Origin: Lachnospiraceae bacterium UBA4338
GTDB lineage: Bacteria; Bacillota; Clostridia; Lachnospirales; Lachnospiraceae
Length of the DNA: 64,000 bases
Direction: 5' to 3'
Assembly (NCBI GenBank): GCA_002393735.1
Contig: DGTK01000017.1
Coordinates: forward strand, 173,847-237,846
In this document: positions 61,400 to 64,000 of the stretch, piece after piece
Layout of the letters: each line of letters opens with the position of its first letter
Numbering within the stretch: the first letter of the stretch is position 1
Translations under genes and position numbers: made by a program
Notes under the pieces: model-generated
Databases searched by the model: none
Told to the model about the DNA's origin: nothing
Seen by the model: only the letters and a program-made list of their open reading frames with translations

Positions 61400-63316
61400 T
61401 TATTTCTTATATGTTCCCGCAAGCTGAGCCTTTATTGGCCAGTCATTTCTTTTTTTATATATATCCTCTCTTGCATAAATGAATAAATCATTGTAATCCA
61501 CAATGAACTTATCAGGTTTATATACCTCTATTCTGTAAACAGGCAGGTAGCCTGGCATCTCTTCCCCCGTTTCAAGAATTCCAAGACCGGTATAATCTCC
61601 AACAAAGAATTCCGGATAGCCAAGAGCGCTCAAATCCTTAAAAATCCTTTCATTGGTAGCACTGTCTAAAGACTGCATATTATATGTCACATCATGATTA
61701 TACATATTATGATTGACAAAAATATTCTCATCTAAGTAAGCAAGAGAATCAAAGAACTGTGTTATTCCAAATTCATGCTTATAATTATGGGCATCTCTGT
61801 AAGATTCCGGGCTTGAACCGTCACCTATATAACTCATATCCCATCTGAGATATGTATTGTTATTATCAAGTCCAAGCACTTCTACCGCATCTGCCATATC
61901 TTTGGTATGCCATGTAACTTTTGTTATATCAGTATATGAGCAAAATACAGACCAGGCCAGAGACATGCCAATACATAAGCCTATAAACAATGGCACAGTC
62001 TTACGAATATAAGATTTATCCTTATCAAAAACATATGGCCTGTCATCTTTTTTAAACAATGTAAAGCCATCAAAGCATATCCACATTACAAATAATATAT
62101 ATCCAAAAACAATGCCTATATGATGATACCAGAAATATACATATGCACTGAATATGGAAAATAAAACATATGGAATAATAAGTTCCTTAAGTTTTCCACA
62201 TTTTTTGGCTACATATACCAGTACAGCCACTGTAAGAGCCCCAAGAATTATATTTATAACTGAATACGTGGACAAAGACACAAGTCTCGCCGCATAATCC
62301 TGAAGTCTTCCATCGAGCCCTGCATCAATAAACATGGAATCAGCAGGTGCAATTATAAGCATATAAACAAGACCTTTTATAAAAGGCACAAGTCCGGTAC
62401 TTACAACACTGTTGGTATCTGCTTTTGGAGATATTAAATATGCCAGACCAATATTAAATAATAATATAAAACTTAATGATGATATTTCTAATATTAAGCT
62501 GCTTTTGCTTTCTTCTTTACTTTTACAGGTGCTTTCTTTTTGCCCTTCTGAAGAATTCTCTGAACTTTCTTTCTTGCATTCTTCTGGAAGTTCTTTGTCA
62601 TACTGTTCAGAAGTGCTGTTGAAATCACTTTCACCAGATAAAGAATTATTATCGGAAGAAGGAGCTGTAATGCAATCAGTAATGCCCCCTTCAGCCAGGT
62701 TTTGATTAAAGGTTTGAATAGCTTGAATAGTAACATTTCTTTTCCTCCTTATAATATCTTTTATTATTTCATAAGCCCAGATAATACAGATTCCGCAGGC
62801 TATGCACATTCCATAGGCTGTACTTAAGCAAAGAAGCAGAATAAGTATCATAAACCTTATTGGTTTATTTCTCTTGGACTTATAATAATAAGCCATAAAA
62901 ATCAGTACTGTGCAGGTTAATACATAAGGTCTTACAATAACACCAAATCTGAAAAACAGATAATATGTAAAAGGCAATAAAAACTTTACATATTTGTTAA
63001 AAGGCGCTTTAAAAATAAGCATATATGCCAAAGTAATATTAAGTATGGCACCCGGTATTCTTAGAGATGCCTCGAAACCAAATCCGCTTTTGGCAAATAT
63101 TGCAATTATAAGATGCCAAAGCGGCGGATGACCTTCGTAATGAGGTATCTTCGTAAGTATATCAAGAAGACTTCCATCCCTGGCAATCAGAAAACTCTGA
63201 GCCTCATCATACATTGGTTCGTGGTAAGCACAGACTGTAAAATATATAACTATATAGACGGCAAGCACTATAAATTCTATATAGTGTTTGAGAATATAAT
63301 CTTTAACTTTATTCAT
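61400..63316 (-). CDS. membrane glycosyltransferase-like protein (GT39/ArnT-like)
   Basis: 638-aa polytopic protein. The first loop has EPMYDEAQSFLIARDG (D37, E38) and HYEGHPPLWH (59-68), the pattern of GT-C mannosyl/arabinosyl transferases using lipid-linked sugars. About ten spans are visible. Residues ~200-272 form a hydrophilic Ser/Glu/Lys-rich insert between spans. An extracytoplasmic domain follows (~460-638) and ends YAREDIYKKRNDWPI. The donor and acceptor are unknown. A related gene lies 9 bp upstream. Confidence 0.75.
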   Translation of the reverse strand: MNKVKDYILKHYIEFIVLAVYIVIYFTVCAYHEPMYDEAQSFLIARDGSLLDILTKIPHYEGHPPLWHLIIAIFAKSGFGFEASLRIPGAILNITLAYMLIFKAPFNKYVKFLLPFTYYLFFRFGVIVRPYVLTCTVLIFMAYYYKSKRNKPIRFMILILLLCLSTAYGMCIACGICIIWAYEIIKDIIRRKRNVTIQAIQTFNQNLAEGGITDCITAPSSDNNSLSGESDFNSTSEQYDKELPEECKKESSENSSEGQKESTCKSKEESKSSLILEISSLSFILLFNIGLAYLISPKADTNSVVSTGLVPFIKGLVYMLIIAPADSMFIDAGLDGRLQDYAARLVSLSTYSVINIILGALTVAVLVYVAKKCGKLKELIIPYVLFSIFSAYVYFWYHHIGIVFGYILFVMWICFDGFTLFKKDDRPYVFDKDKSYIRKTVPLFIGLCIGMSLAWSVFCSYTDITKVTWHTKDMADAVEVLGLDNNNTYLRWDMSYIGDGSSPESYRDAHNYKHEFGITQFFDSLAYLDENIFVNHNMYNHDVTYNMQSLDSATNERIFKDLSALGYPEFFVGDYTGLGILETGEEMPGYLPVYRIEVYKPDKFIVDYNDLFIYAREDIYKKRNDWPIKAQLAGTYKK

Positions 63317-63325
63317 ATAATCACA

Positions 63326-64000
63326 TTACTGCTGGAAAATCGGCCAGTCTGTTCTTGATGCAAATATGTCTGATCTTGCATATACATATTCATTTGCATA
63401 AATTGCATTATATTTATTTATTCTGTAACATCTCATTGAATATACAGGAATATAAGATACATTTGAAACATCAAGATCCATAAGACCTAATATTTCAGGA
63501 CTGCCCATAATAAAATCAGGATATCCCTTCTCTCCTAATTCATGAAGATAAGCATTGGCCTCCTCTTCAGAAGGAGTATTATGATCTACATATCTCTTGT
63601 GAGGATCTCCATTGTTGAAATTATAAATATAATTTCTTCCCATAGGGTCATAAGCAAGAACATCCACGAAATTAACCATATTTACGTAATTATGATAATC
63701 TTCCTTGTATAACTGTCTGATTTCAGTTGAAACTTCCATTGTTCCATCATCATTATACTGAATATCATTAAGTCTCTCTTCTACTCCTGCGCCTGTATAT
63801 TCATAAGTCCAGGATGAAGCAATACTGTAATCATATAAATCATAAGTATCTATAAAAAGAGCAAGTCTCTTGGCATACCATGAATCCGAATTATAATCAT
63901 TGTAGCATGCCATTACAGTCCAGAATAATGGAACTATAACCATGATACCGCCAAGGAAATACATATATTTCTTTCCAAAGCCTGGCATCTGTTCTTCTAT
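63326..64000 (-). CDS. paralogous membrane glycosyltransferase-like protein, N-terminus outside window
   Basis: C-terminal part (about 224 residues) of a protein running off the right edge; the frame is open upstream of the first visible ATG at 63988 (Ile-Glu-Glu-Gln precede it). It keeps one membrane span and an extracytoplasmic domain that ends YARSDIFASRTDWPIFQQ, closely matching the downstream gene. DVLAYDPMGRNYIY and KGYPDFIMGSPEILGLMDL match its paralogue as well. The two are a tandem duplication. Catalytic loops lie outside the window. Confidence 0.75.
   Translation of the reverse strand: MEEQMPGFGKKYMYFLGGIMVIVPLFWTVMACYNDYNSDSWYAKRLALFIDTYDLYDYSIASSWTYEYTGAGVEERLNDIQYNDDGTMEVSTEIRQLYKEDYHNYVNMVNFVDVLAYDPMGRNYIYNFNNGDPHKRYVDHNTPSEEEANAYLHELGEKGYPDFIMGSPEILGLMDLDVSNVSYIPVYSMRCYRINKYNAIYANEYVYARSDIFASRTDWPIFQQ

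Noticed and set aside
1..64000. CRISPR array, prophage, insertion sequence or rRNA operon
   Set aside because: No regularly spaced direct repeats, transposase, integrase, phage structural genes or rRNA-like sequence were seen on either strand.

Overview
The window looks like an ordinary chromosomal segment of an AT-rich, low-GC Gram-positive anaerobe, most likely a member of the Lachnospiraceae (Clostridia). The evidence is strong AGGAGG ribosome-binding sites, TTG starts, the Firmicute order rpmB / yloU (Asp23) / DAK-domain kinase / recG, the GerW-YtfI pair, DUF1292, a SEDS-PBP pair beside ruvAB-zapA, and archaeal/fungal-type aspartate-semialdehyde dehydrogenase. The genus cannot be fixed from sequence alone. 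There are no rRNA genes, phage genes, insertion sequences or CRISPR arrays. Most genes lie on the minus strand; plus-strand units are rpmB, a small lipoprotein gene, potABCD and a DUF1292 gene.

Layout, left to right. 1-3.3 kb: topoisomerase IV pair (parC cut by the left edge, parE). 3.5-7.5 kb: yloU-fakA-recG, divergent from rpmB. 8-10.3 kb: unknown protein, YtfI, GerW, J-domain coiled-coil protein. 10.4-12.1 kb: a CheX-like protein with an MshEN-like N-terminus, a lone CheY and a NUDIX hydrolase. 12.2-22.2 kb: a ten-gene run, ilvB-ilvN-NusGII-Gx-ruvA-ruvB-zapA-U32-SEDS-PBP. 22.3-29.6 kb: lipoprotein gene, then tRNA-Thr-argH-asd-degenerate ATPase-topB-beta-helix protein. 29.6-35.9 kb: two paralogous unknown membrane proteins, DUF1015 and a GlgB-like protein. 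36-42.4 kb: serC-serA, and lactonase-tgt-yajC-L,D-transpeptidase. 42.6-46.4 kb: potABCD. 46.6-49.5 kb: GlgX-like protein-trpS. 49.6-57 kb: DUF1292, UvrD-like helicase, gltX, and a Gld-type ABC transporter. 57-64 kb: nucleotide metabolism (dut, rnhA, cdd, punA), a membrane MutS-like ATPase, and two related membrane glycosyltransferase-like proteins, the second cut by the right edge.

The most unusual content is a set of intact genes whose products keep a known enzyme fold but lack the catalytic residues. One is a 774-aa GlgB (branching enzyme) homologue with all three GH13 catalytic positions replaced. Another is a 612-aa GlgX/isoamylase homologue with the nucleophile and the transition-state His/Asp replaced. 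A third is an archaeal-type ATPase lacking the P-loop lysine. The two GH13 pseudoenzymes mirror the two enzymes that build and trim glycogen branches, which makes a non-catalytic glycan-sensing or scaffolding role worth testing. Further leads are the MshEN-CheX/CheY pair, the tandem IYAKP membrane proteins, a roughly 77% GC block between two terminators, and several operator-like palindromes at mapped promoters.

All family assignments are by reading motifs; no database search was run.
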